Assembly: GCA_949296455.1 (NCBI GenBank)
Contig: CASFOZ010000009.1
Span: 1 to 37,972, forward strand
Direction: 5' to 3'
Length of the DNA stretch: 37,972 bases
Source: an uncultured Eubacteriales bacterium
GTDB lineage: Bacteria; Bacillota; Clostridia; Christensenellales; CALVMC01
The translations under genes and the position numbers were made by a program. The notes beneath the pieces were generated by a model that was not told the DNA's origin, searched no databases, and was given only the letters and a program-made list of their open reading frames with translations. Within the stretch, counting starts at the first letter, position 1. Each line of letters opens with the position of its first letter. Positions 14,883 through 23,096 of the stretch are shown here, one piece after another.

Positions 14883-16625
14883 TCAGCATTTTTTTAAAGT
14901 TTCTTCTTTTAAAGCTTCGTTTATTTCTTTCGCATCTTTAAAAGACTTTGCGACGGCTGCGGTATAAATTTTTATTTTAGGCTCGGTCCCCGAAGGTCTT
15001 ACGGTTACCCATGAATTGTTTTCGAGATTGTATTCGAGAGCGTTTGTTTTGGGAAGAGAAATTATTTCTTTTTTCCCGTCCGAACATACCTTTTCGGAAT
15101 TAAGATAATCGACAACCGATAAAACCTTTAATCCGGCTATTTGCTCGGGCGGATTCTTACGCAGTTTATCCATAATTTTTTTCATTTTATCCATTCCGTC
15201 AAGTCCGTCATAGAAAATAGAGTTACTGCTTTCTCTGTAATAGCCGTATTTTTCGTAAAGTTCTATGAGTTTATTATAAACGCTTTGTCCGTGTGATTTA
15301 TAATAACAAACCATTTCCGAAAAGAGCATAGAGGCAACTACTGCGTCCTTGTCTCTTGCGTGAGTTCCGGCAAGGTACCCGTAACTTTCTTCGAAGCCGA
15401 AAAGAAAATTATACTTACCGTTTTCTTCCCACTCTTTAATCTTCTCGCCTATAAATTTAAATCCGGTAAGAACGGTAAAGGTATTTATTCCTGCGCTTTC
15501 GGCAATTTTTTCGGTAAGCCTTGTTGTAACTATGGACTTGACCACGGCATCGTTCGGTTTAAGTTTTCCCTCTTCTTGTTTTCTTTCGATAATATAATTC
15601 AAAAGTAAAACGCCAATCTGATTTCCCGTTAAAAGCACAAACTCTTTATCGTTTTTTAAAGCAATACCCATACGGTCGCAATCGGGGTCGGTGCCGATAA
15701 CTACTTCACCGCCGATTTTTTCGGCAAGGTTTATTCCCATTTTTAAAGCTTCGGGTTGTTCGGGATTGGGAACGGGAACGGTAGAAAAATCGGAATCGGG
15801 ATTCTTTTGTTCTTCGACGATATTGAAATTGATTTTCAATCTCTTTAAGATTTCCGTTACCGGTTTATATCCCGAACCGTGAATAGGGGTATAAACAAGT
15901 TTTAAATCGGCTCCGTCCTTTTTTACTTCCTTAGGCGACAGAGAAAGTTTTTCGATTTCGGCAAAGTATTTTTCGTCAAGGCTTTTTCCGATAATTTCTA
16001 TATAATCGTTTATTTTATATTTGTCTTTACCTGAAAAATCTTCTTTTTTGTAAAGTGAAATATCAGCCGAACATTTTTCGAAATAATCCGCCTTTTCAAT
16101 GAATTTAACCACTTCTGCCGTATCCTCGGGCGACATCTGTGCTCCGTCGGGTCCGTAAACCTTATAACCGTTATACTGTTTGGGGTTATGGCTTGCGGTT
16201 ATCATAACTCCGGCTGCGGCATTGTAATGGCGTACCGCAAAAGAACATATAGGAACCGGCCTGACGTCTTCGAAAATTTTTGCGTTAATCTTAAAAGAAG
16301 CAAGGGTTTTTGCAGTTTCGAGAGCGAACTCGAACGACATTCTTCTTGTGTCGTAGGATATGACTACGCCCCTTTTAACGGCGTCTTCACCGCACGACAG
16401 TATAAATTTTGCAAGTCCTATACTTGCTCTTCTTACGGTATAAACATTCATTCTTTGAGTGCCGAGTCCCAAAACTCCTCTCATACCCGCAGTGCCGAAT
16501 TCCAAGGGAAGAGAAAATCTTTCTCTTATTTCCTTATCGTCGGAACTTATCGAAATCAACTCTTGTTTTTCTTCTGACGAAACATTGTTAACCCACAATT
16601 TAAAATTTTCTTCGTAACTTTTCAT
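14883..16625 (-). CDS. Phosphoglucomutase/phosphomannomutase (alpha-D-phosphohexomutase)
   Basis: A 580-aa cytosolic enzyme that interconverts hexose 1- and 6-phosphates, feeding glycogen, cell-wall and sugar-nucleotide synthesis. The four family signatures are present: TASHNPKQYNG with phosphoserine S145, the Mg loop GTDPDCDRMG, the sugar loop GFEESYGY and the phosphate loop VRPSGTEPKIKIY. The length fits the PgcA-type group of Firmicutes rather than the shorter GlmM or ManB types. GGAG lies 7 nt before the ATG. Its upstream region, 120-230 bp away, is the DnaA-box cluster. The neighbouring GH3 glycosidase suggests glucose-release pathways nearby, though not in one operon. Confidence 0.93.
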   Translation of the reverse strand: MKSYEENFKLWVNNVSSEEKQELISISSDDKEIRERFSLPLEFGTAGMRGVLGLGTQRMNVYTVRRASIGLAKFILSCGEDAVKRGVVISYDTRRMSFEFALETAKTLASFKINAKIFEDVRPVPICSFAVRHYNAAAGVMITASHNPKQYNGYKVYGPDGAQMSPEDTAEVVKFIEKADYFEKCSADISLYKKEDFSGKDKYKINDYIEIIGKSLDEKYFAEIEKLSLSPKEVKKDGADLKLVYTPIHGSGYKPVTEILKRLKINFNIVEEQKNPDSDFSTVPVPNPEQPEALKMGINLAEKIGGEVVIGTDPDCDRMGIALKNDKEFVLLTGNQIGVLLLNYIIERKQEEGKLKPNDAVVKSIVTTRLTEKIAESAGINTFTVLTGFKFIGEKIKEWEENGKYNFLFGFEESYGYLAGTHARDKDAVVASMLFSEMVCYYKSHGQSVYNKLIELYEKYGYYRESSNSIFYDGLDGMDKMKKIMDKLRKNPPEQIAGLKVLSVVDYLNSEKVCSDGKKEIISLPKTNALEYNLENNSWVTVRPSGTEPKIKIYTAAVAKSFKDAKEINEALKEETLKKC

Positions 16626-16741
16626 AACATTCTCCGAAATTTTTTTACCGTATAATTTATGCTTTTGAAAAACAAATAAAACATAAAAATATATAATTTA
16701 ATTATATACCATATTAACTGTTAAGTAAATAGTCTACAGCA

Positions 16742-16852
16742 AATCCACCGAGTTATCCACAAAAAAAACCGTAAAAACCGACAGAAAAATACATTAGAAG
16801 GTTGTCCACTTAAAAAGGCAAGTTATCCACATTATCCACCGAGTTATCCACT
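16742..16852 (+). promoter_or_regulatory. Cluster of DnaA boxes
   Basis: Two exact TTATCCACA boxes (16753-16761, 16823-16831) and three near matches, TTGTCCACT (16802-16810), TTATCCACC (16832-16840) and TTATCCACT (16844-16852), all point the same way. Boxes three and four touch. A degenerate sixth lies at 16741-16749. The 18-mer ATCCACCGAGTTATCCAC occurs twice (16743-16760, 16834-16851), so part of the cluster arose by duplication. An AT-rich stretch follows. No dnaA or dnaN gene is in the window. Confidence 0.8.
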
Positions 16853-17068
16853 GATGCATACTTTTTTTGAAAATTTTGTCGAAAACGCTTGACAGCAGAA
16901 TTTTAATGTTTTTTTATTTTTAAATTAACGGTTTTAATTATTATTTTTCTGAAATATTTTAATTTTTGAATTTATTTTCCTAACATTAAAAAGACAAAAC
17001 AACCTTTTTAACGGTTATTGAAAACGCAATATAAAATTATATATTAAAACAAAAAATTTTATATCGAA
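16853..17068. other. AT-rich gene-free stretch beside the DnaA boxes
   Basis: About 215 bp of mostly A/T tracts with no reading frame. A TTGACA (16890-16895) lacks a good -10 box at the right distance. Next to DnaA boxes such DNA could act as an unwinding element, but nothing in the sequence proves it. Confidence 0.4.
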
Positions 17069-17740
17069 TTATAAATCGGACAATATCATTCTGTTGTTTT
17101 TGAGCCAATTTCTTCTTTCCTGATAATCGGGGATTATGTTTGCGACTTCGTTCCAGAATTCTTTTTTATGATTTTTATGTTTTATATGACAAAGTTCGTG
17201 TACTACTACATAATCGATAATTTTTTCGGGGCACATTAAAAGTTTAAAATTTAAATTGATACTGTTTTTAGAGCTGCAAGAACCCCATCTGCTCGTTGCG
17301 CCCGAAAGCGAAAGTTTGGAAAAAGTGAAGCCGGTGATTGCGGAAAAATAATCGGCCTTTTCAAAGAGAAATTTTTTGGCGTTTGATTTATACCATTTTA
17401 CTACTGCGCTTTTTGCGTCTTTTTTGAATTTGTCGGGAACGACAAGTTTATTTTCCGCTATACAGCACTTTTTCACAGGCTGAAAATCGAGAAGATAATA
17501 GAATCCTAAAACGAGAAATCTTTCTCCCTTTACAAATTTATGTACGGGATATGCGGCAAGCTGAGCTCTTATCTCTTGTTGTTTTTCAAGAATCCAATCT
17601 TTTTTAGAAAGAACAAGATTTTCTATCTTTTCTTTGCGTGCGTAAAGCGGAACTTTTACAATAAGTTCTGCTTTATCTCCGATAATTAAAGTATAACTTT
17701 TTCTTTTCGATTTGATTATTTTATCTATTTTAGGAACCAT
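17069..17740 (-). CDS. YgjP-like (DUF45) zinc metalloprotease
   Basis: A 223-aa cytosolic protein of the DUF45/YgjP family. The zinc site is HELCH (H181, E182, H185) with the third ligand H191 in NHKKEFW, and the family tag SRWGSCSS lies 30 residues before it. Substrates are unknown; family members are found alone or with restriction systems, and no restriction gene is nearby. The ATG at 17740 has only seven A residues between it and TATAAT and no Shine-Dalgarno, so the mRNA appears leaderless. The frame matches the family from its N-terminus, which supports this start. Confidence 0.88.
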   Translation of the reverse strand: MVPKIDKIIKSKRKSYTLIIGDKAELIVKVPLYARKEKIENLVLSKKDWILEKQQEIRAQLAAYPVHKFVKGERFLVLGFYYLLDFQPVKKCCIAENKLVVPDKFKKDAKSAVVKWYKSNAKKFLFEKADYFSAITGFTFSKLSLSGATSRWGSCSSKNSINLNFKLLMCPEKIIDYVVVHELCHIKHKNHKKEFWNEVANIIPDYQERRNWLKNNRMILSDL

Positions 17741-17747
17741 TTTTTTT

Positions 17748-17777
17748 ATTATAGCACAAATAAAAAATATTCTTCAA
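17748..17777 (-). promoter_or_regulatory. Extended -10 promoter 7 nt from the ATG of the DUF45 gene
   Basis: TTGAAG (17772-17777), an 18-nt spacer and TGC-TATAAT (-10 at 17748-17753) on the minus strand. The predicted start of transcription falls on the ATG. Confidence 0.65.
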
Positions 17778-17802
17778 TAATATATTCCGAAAAAAGGTTC
17801 GA

Positions 17803-17831
17803 TTGACTAAAAAAAACTTATTTGCTATAAT
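17803..17831 (+). promoter_or_regulatory. Promoter of methylglyoxal synthase
   Basis: TTGACT (17803-17808), a 17-nt spacer and TATAAT (17826-17831), 19 nt before the ATG with a GAGGTGG ribosome site between. Confidence 0.8.
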
Positions 17832-17850
17832 TTCATAAGCGAGGTGGAAT

Positions 17851-18234
17851 ATGAAAATAGCGCTTATAGCACACGACAAAAAGAAAGACGAAATGATTAA
17901 ACTTGCAATTAAATATAAAGAAGTTCTGAAAAATCATGAACTTTATGCAACGGGAACTACGGGAACTTTGGTTATGGGCGAAACGGCTCTTCCGATAAAA
18001 AGAATGAAAAGCGGTCCTTTGGGCGGCGACCAGCAGATAGGCTCTATGATAGCCGACGGGAAACTTAATCTCGTTATATTTTTAAGAGACCCCCTTACCG
18101 CTCAGCCGCACGAACCAGATGTATCCGCTCTTTTAAGGCTTTGCGATGTGCAGAACATACCTCTTGCAACTAACACGGCAAGCGCAGAGATAATGCTTCA
18201 ATATATCGAAGAGTGCGAAAAGTCTAAAAAATAA
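17851..18234 (+). CDS. mgsA: Methylglyoxal synthase
   Basis: A 127-aa cytosolic enzyme that turns dihydroxyacetone phosphate into methylglyoxal and phosphate, a bypass used when phosphate is scarce or sugar phosphates pile up. Residues known from the E. coli enzyme are all in place: H8-D9, D60 in [12 protein letters not shown]87 and D90 in [12 protein letters not shown], and the closing [10 protein letters not shown]. Length is typical for the short bacterial form. It has a good promoter, ribosome site and terminator, so it is a single-gene unit. It diverges from the DUF45 protease gene. Confidence 0.96.
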   Translation: MKIALIAHDKKKDEMIKLAIKYKEVLKNHELYATGTTGTLVMGETALPIKRMKSGPLGGDQQIGSMIADGKLNLVIFLRDPLTAQPHEPDVSALLRLCDVQNIPLATNTASAEIMLQYIEECEKSKK

Positions 18235-18251
18235 ATTTAATCTTTAAAAAG

Positions 18252-18278
18252 AAAAAACGGCGATAAACGCCGTTTTTT
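18252..18278 (+). terminator. Terminator of mgsA
   Basis: An 11-bp stem (AAAAAACGGCG/CGCCGTTTTTT) with a 5-nt loop and a T tract, 17 nt after the stop codon. Confidence 0.9.
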
Positions 18279-18398
18279 TATGTCAATCATAATAAGTTAT
18301 GAATTTAAAAAATTAAATTATATTAAATGAAATTATCGATAATTATAAATATAAACAATACCTTATTAGTTAAAGATAATTTTAAAACGGTAAACCGA

Positions 18399-20753
18399 TT
18401 AATCTTTTTCTTTTGCGCACATTTTTTTAATGCCTTTAAATATTCTTCCGTTCGAAAACTCTATAAGACCGTCTATAACCTTTGGCGGAAGCATATCTGC
18501 GCTCATAAGTTTCATGTTTTTGAAAGGTATATTTGCGGCAGACTCCATCATCATTTTAAACTGCGGATTGGAATAATCCTTGCCGCCGCATTTTTTAGCC
18601 ATTATGCTTTCGATAATCTTATATACCAATTTGATAATAAGAGAAGATTTTTTAACTTCGGCAAGGGTGCAAGTATCGTCGTAATTTCCTTTTTTATAAA
18701 CCTTCTGCTGAGGAATTTTTCCGTATACGCTTTCAAAGTCGCTATCGGACGGAATAGCGTTAGGTTCGAAATACCATTTTGAAACCTGCTGTTTTTCTGC
18801 ATATTCGTTACCTGAGACGACCTTGGTTTTAAGCGGCGTATCCGCACTCGAACCGCCTACGAAGAATGTATATTCTCCTTTTTCAGCTATAAACCTTTTT
18901 TCGGAAGGACAATATACTTCCAAAGAAGTTACGGGAACGGAAACGGAAACGGTTTTGCTTTCTCCAGCATCGAGCAGGGTTTTGGCAAATCCGACGAGTT
19001 CTTTTGAAGGATTATAGAAATTTTCAGAAGGCTTTTTGATATAAACCTGACTTATTTCTTCCCCTTGAACAGTACCCTTGTTTTTAACATTGAAAGATAC
19101 GATATAAACATCGCCTCTTCTTTCTACATTGATATCGGAATACTCGAAAGAAGTATAACTGAGACCGAACCCGAAAGGATATTTGACCTTAACTTTTGCG
19201 GTATCGTAATAACGGTATCCGACATATATGCTTTCTATATATTTTTCCTGACGCTGAAATGCGCCGTACTCTTCGGAACAAGGAAGGTCGCCGTATCTTA
19301 AAGGATATGTTTCGGCAAGTTTACCCGAGGGATTGACTTTACCGGTAAGAATATCGGCGCAAGCAAGTCCCCCTGCCTGACCTGCAAGATAGAGATTCAA
19401 TAATCCTTTTACATTTTGGTCGAAAGAAAGGTCAACGGGCGAACCTGCGACAAGAACGGTAATAATATTGGGATTGATTTCCGAAATTGCGTTTATAGCG
19501 TCGGTCTGTTCGGAAGGAAGATTAAAACTCTCTCTGTCGAAGCCTTCCGACTCCAAGGCTTCCGAAAGTCCCGCAACAAAAATAATTTTATCGTAATCGG
19601 ACGCCTTTTCGAGGAATTCTTTGAGGTCGGAGTCCTTTCCGTATCCTTTATAATAATCGAAATTAACTCCGCTTTCTTCGAGTCCCTGTTTTATGTTTGT
19701 AATTTTATAAGCATTGATAAGTGAAGAGCCTGCTCCCTGGAAACGGTATTTTTCGGAAAACTCGCCTACCAATGCAATTTTTTCGTCTTTTTTGATTGGA
19801 AGTATTTCGTCTTCGTTTTTAAGCAAAACTGCCGACTTTGCGGCTATTTCCCTTGCCAAGGCGTCGTGCCTTTCAAAATCGACTTCGGCATTTTCGTTTC
19901 TGTTGTACTTGTTGATAGCATAAAGCACTCTGTTTGCGCTGCTGTCAACCTTTAATTCGTTAAGTCTGCGTTCGGAAATATCTCTTAAAACCTGTTTGTC
20001 AAAATAACCTTTTGAAGACGGCATTTCAAGGTCGAGTCCTGCCGCAAAAGCAAATGTTCTGTTGTTGACTCCGCCCCAATCGGAAACGGTAAAGCCGGAA
20101 AAGCCCCATTCTTTTCTGAGTACATCGTTAAGAAGAAAGGCGTTGTCGCTGCAATAAATTCCGTTTAATAGATTATATGCACTCATAACGGAAGCCGGTT
20201 TTCCTTCTTTAATTGCTATTTCGAAACTTTTAAGATAAATTTCACGAAGGGCTCTTTCGTCGATAAGGCTGTCGCAGTTCATTCTGTTTTTTTCACGGTT
20301 GTTTCCTGCAAAGTGTTTGACGCAAGCTCCTACTCCTTTGCTTTGCACCCCTTTAACCCAAGCGGCGCCGAGTTTTCCGGAAAGTAAAGGGTCTTCGCTG
20401 AAATACTCGAAATTTCTTCCGCAATAAGGACTTCTTTTTATATTCACGCCGGGACCCAAAATAATCCCTACATTATAATGCAAACATTCCTGAGCTATAG
20501 CTTCGCCCATTTTAAAGAGTAAATTTTCGTCCCACGAGCAAGCGGAAAGACAAGCTGTGGGAAAACATGTAGAAATTTCGTTTTCGGAAATATCCATTTC
20601 CTCCCCGCCTTTTTGCTTTCTTACCCCGTGCGGACCGTCGGTAATACACATTGAAGATATTTGCTTATCGGGAAAATCTTTTGTATACCAAAAACTTTTA
20701 CCCGAACATAATTCTGTTTTTTCTTTTAAAGTAAGTTTTTCCGTTTCGTTCAT
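18399..20753 (-). CDS. Glycoside hydrolase family 3 beta-glucosidase-like enzyme
   Basis: A 784-aa protein without a signal peptide, so it works in the cytosol on imported oligosaccharides. The TIM-barrel domain comes first, with KHFAGNN (K146-H147) and the nucleophile Asp225 in TVSDWGG. The alpha/beta sandwich follows, with SEGFDRESFNLP, the usual site of the acid/base Glu. A fibronectin-III-like domain comes next (VKNKGTVQGEEISQVY). About 110 extra residues at the C-terminus are outside the usual three domains. Substrate could be beta-glucosides or beta-xylosides. The start at 20753 follows GGGGG by 7 nt; a frame extending to 20783 begins inside a terminator stem. That terminator ends the upstream gene, or attenuates this one. 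Confidence 0.9.
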   Translation of the reverse strand: MNETEKLTLKEKTELCSGKSFWYTKDFPDKQISSMCITDGPHGVRKQKGGEEMDISENEISTCFPTACLSACSWDENLLFKMGEAIAQECLHYNVGIILGPGVNIKRSPYCGRNFEYFSEDPLLSGKLGAAWVKGVQSKGVGACVKHFAGNNREKNRMNCDSLIDERALREIYLKSFEIAIKEGKPASVMSAYNLLNGIYCSDNAFLLNDVLRKEWGFSGFTVSDWGGVNNRTFAFAAGLDLEMPSSKGYFDKQVLRDISERRLNELKVDSSANRVLYAINKYNRNENAEVDFERHDALAREIAAKSAVLLKNEDEILPIKKDEKIALVGEFSEKYRFQGAGSSLINAYKITNIKQGLEESGVNFDYYKGYGKDSDLKEFLEKASDYDKIIFVAGLSEALESEGFDRESFNLPSEQTDAINAISEINPNIITVLVAGSPVDLSFDQNVKGLLNLYLAGQAGGLACADILTGKVNPSGKLAETYPLRYGDLPCSEEYGAFQRQEKYIESIYVGYRYYDTAKVKVKYPFGFGLSYTSFEYSDINVERRGDVYIVSFNVKNKGTVQGEEISQVYIKKPSENFYNPSKELVGFAKTLLDAGESKTVSVSVPVTSLEVYCPSEKRFIAEKGEYTFFVGGSSADTPLKTKVVSGNEYAEKQQVSKWYFEPNAIPSDSDFESVYGKIPQQKVYKKGNYDDTCTLAEVKKSSLIIKLVYKIIESIMAKKCGGKDYSNPQFKMMMESAANIPFKNMKLMSADMLPPKVIDGLIEFSNGRIFKGIKKMCAKEKD

Positions 20754-20772
20754 ACTTTTCCCCCATAAATAA

Positions 20773-20797
20773 AAAGCCCGCAAAATATGCGGACTTT
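20773..20797 (-). terminator. Terminator between the InlB-repeat gene and the GH3 gene
   Basis: Arms AAAGTCCGCA/TGCGGGCTTT on the minus strand pair with one mismatch around a 5-nt loop, then TTTTTATTT. It sits 5 nt after one stop codon and only 20 nt before the next start, so it can also act as an attenuator of the GH3 gene. Confidence 0.75.
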
Positions 20798-20802
20798 GTT
20801 TT

Positions 20803-22371
20803 TTAAAGTGTTTTTTCTATTTCTTTTTCGTCAATTTCCTGACTCTGTTCATTGCTTGCGATAACAAACTCACGGCAGGCTTCTATAATATCCCATACTT
20901 CCTGTTCTGTACTGAAAGTACCGTCAATTACCACATCGTACCAGTTTTTGCCTTTCGGGAATCTGCTTCTGCAAACCTCAACGTGAGTCAGCGAAAGATT
21001 GTCGGCATAGGCGTCGGAACATCTGCAAACCATTTTTACAACGCCTTTTTTCTCGTAAACCATAAGATAGGTTCTGTTGTTCCAGTTAAAGCTGTTAGGA
21101 AGAATTAAGCCGGTTTTTGTTTTTTCTCTTTCGATAATGGTACAGTACTCAGGTTGAGTTTCTTTGACATAATCGGTAATTTTCTGTTTGGACATACTGA
21201 ATTCGAGTTTAATACTGTCTTTAAAGGCTTTAACCGCAGCCGTAAAGATTTTAATTTTTTCGTCGAACAGTTCGTCTTTAGTCTTTTCGTTGGCTTTGAT
21301 ATCGCTTGCAATATCGTTTTCTTCTTTTATAGCGGCAGCCTCGTCCGTTTCGTAATCGTCTTTTGCGGTATTATATGTGTAATAAAGACCTAAAACAAAG
21401 AAATACCATTCTTCGAGATAGGAATAAACTTCCCTTTTACTGTCGAAAGAGGTATCGATAACGACATCGTACCAGTATTCGCCTTTGGGGAATAAGCTTC
21501 TTACAGCCTCGTGACCCGAAGCCCTCATGTGATTTGCCATTTCCTCATTCATTCTTGCAGTGATTTTAAGAACATCTTTCTTTTCTTTGAGTAAAGCGAA
21601 GGTCCATTTGCCGCACTTTAAACTGTCGAAACCTTTATCGTTGGTTCTCTCTCTTATATCGGTCATAACAGGGAATTTATATTCGTTTTTCTTTTTCTTG
21701 GCATTAGTCTGACTGTCGCTGATAAGTTCGTAGTTCATACTTTCAACGAAGTCAAGTATATCCTGTCTTGAAATTTTAAATTTATAAGCGGGCGCATCGA
21801 GAGCGATTCTGTTATGAGTGATAACCTTCTCGACAGTTGTTGTCGTAACCTTTCTTTTAACGGTGATTTTCTGAGGTTCGCCTTTTTTCCTTACTTCCCA
21901 TTTTGCATAGACTGTAATATCTTCTTCGGGCATATATTCGAGGTCAAAAGGTTCTGTAAGGTCTCTGTCCTTGAACCACCCTAAAAATTTATCGCCTTCG
22001 TTTGTCGCTTTCGGAAGTCTGATTTTATCGCCTGCTCTGACCTTAATGGCAAGGTATTCGGTTTGCCCGTCTTCGCTTTCGTCGTCAATACTTGTTACGA
22101 TACCTCCGTTGCTTTCAAGATAAATTATATAGTAAGCCGGTTTCCATTTAGCATATACGACAAAGTCCTGCCTTGGCATATAGCAAAAATCCAGAGGATG
22201 AGCGAAATCCTCGTCGAGATACCAGCCGTCGAATAATTCAAAATCCTTAACGGGGACACTCGGTATAACAAGCAATTCTCCCGGAAGAAATTTGCTTGAT
22301 TTTATCTCTCCGCTTTCATCGTAAAGTTTACCGCCGTTTGTCTCGTAAACTATTTCGTAAGTTTTTGCCAT
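20803..22371 (-). CDS. InlB B-repeat protein with two YjbR-like domains, no export signal
   Basis: A 522-aa protein. Residues 1-75 and 85-170 are two InlB B-type (Listeria-Bacteroides) repeats, each ending YAKW after a GWY or GWF turn and a D-P-FD-YMP-D-VYAKW pattern. After a Thr/Val-rich linker come two homologous domains (about 195-345 and 390-505). Each contains (R)S.FPKG..WYDVVID..F...EV and looks like the MmcQ/YjbR fold, a CyaY-like domain thought to bind DNA. The domains are joined by an acidic helix. InlB repeats are normally on surface proteins, yet no signal peptide, membrane helix or sorting signal is seen. The start at 22371 follows GGGAGG by 7 nt. Function unknown. Confidence 0.75.
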   Translation of the reverse strand: MAKTYEIVYETNGGKLYDESGEIKSSKFLPGELLVIPSVPVKDFELFDGWYLDEDFAHPLDFCYMPRQDFVVYAKWKPAYYIIYLESNGGIVTSIDDESEDGQTEYLAIKVRAGDKIRLPKATNEGDKFLGWFKDRDLTEPFDLEYMPEEDITVYAKWEVRKKGEPQKITVKRKVTTTTVEKVITHNRIALDAPAYKFKISRQDILDFVESMNYELISDSQTNAKKKKNEYKFPVMTDIRERTNDKGFDSLKCGKWTFALLKEKKDVLKITARMNEEMANHMRASGHEAVRSLFPKGEYWYDVVIDTSFDSKREVYSYLEEWYFFVLGLYYTYNTAKDDYETDEAAAIKEENDIASDIKANEKTKDELFDEKIKIFTAAVKAFKDSIKLEFSMSKQKITDYVKETQPEYCTIIEREKTKTGLILPNSFNWNNRTYLMVYEKKGVVKMVCRCSDAYADNLSLTHVEVCRSRFPKGKNWYDVVIDGTFSTEQEVWDIIEACREFVIASNEQSQEIDEKEIEKTL

Positions 22372-22546
22372 TATATACCTCCCAAGAAGCAACTGTTACA
22401 TTCTGAATTTTTATATCATTTAATAATATACTCATATATTAGCACAATTATAAATTTATTACAAATATTTTTTTATAATAAAATAATAGGAAAAAATCAG
22501 CATTTATTTAGATTTTTAACACATTTAAAAAAAGAATACGAAATTA

Positions 22547-22571
22547 AAAAAGAGTCTTTAGGACTCTTTTT
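22547..22571 (-). terminator. Terminator of nrdDG
   Basis: A 10-bp stem AAAAAGAGTC/GACTCTTTTT with a 5-nt loop, directly after the nrdG stop codon. Confidence 0.85.
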
Positions 22572-23096
22572 TTAACCGTATACGCTTGTATTTTTAAGGT
22601 CGTATAAAATTATTTTATTGTTTTCCCGTGTTTTTTTCAAGTCTATTACCCTTTGATTCGAACTTCCTCTATAAGTCAGTTCGTAATCTTTGAGTTTTTC
22701 GACAAACCTTCCGTCGGTCAGAATATCGCATATATTTAAAAGTTCGTCGATATTTTTATCTTTTTTTTCTCTGAGTTCTTCGTATGTATATCCCGAATAT
22801 ATCATAACGCTGAGATTATACTTTTCCTTGACCTTTTTGACAAGTTCGAGCACCTTATCCGCTTGAACAAAAGGTTCTCCGCCCGATACCGTAATTCCCG
22901 AAAGAAGGGGATTTTCCCCTATATCGGAAACAATTTTATCTATGCTCTCTAACCTGCCCTTTGTAAAATCGTGGGTTTCGGGATTATGACACCCCGGGCA
23001 GTGATGCGGGCAGCCTTGCGTGAAAACGGTATATCTTATACCCGGTCCGTCTACTATGGATTCTTCGACTATACCGGCAATTCTTATATCAGACAT
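22572..23096 (-). CDS. nrdG: Anaerobic ribonucleotide reductase activating protein (radical SAM)
   Basis: A 174-aa radical-SAM enzyme that uses S-adenosylmethionine and a 4Fe-4S cluster to put the glycyl radical on NrdD. The cluster motif CPHHCPGC (C29, C33, C36) and the glycine-rich SAM site TVSGGEPF are intact. The start overlaps the last 8 bp of nrdD on the same strand, so the two are translationally coupled. Both depend on the NrdR-controlled promoter upstream of nrdD. Confidence 0.96.
   Translation of the reverse strand: MSDIRIAGIVEESIVDGPGIRYTVFTQGCPHHCPGCHNPETHDFTKGRLESIDKIVSDIGENPLLSGITVSGGEPFVQADKVLELVKKVKEKYNLSVMIYSGYTYEELREKKDKNIDELLNICDILTDGRFVEKLKDYELTYRGSSNQRVIDLKKTRENNKIILYDLKNTSVYG

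Noticed and set aside
16742-17068. Chromosomal origin of replication (oriC)
   Set aside because: DnaA boxes and AT-rich DNA are present, but dnaA, dnaN, recF and rpmH are absent and genes on both sides run mostly leftward. I report only a DnaA-box cluster.
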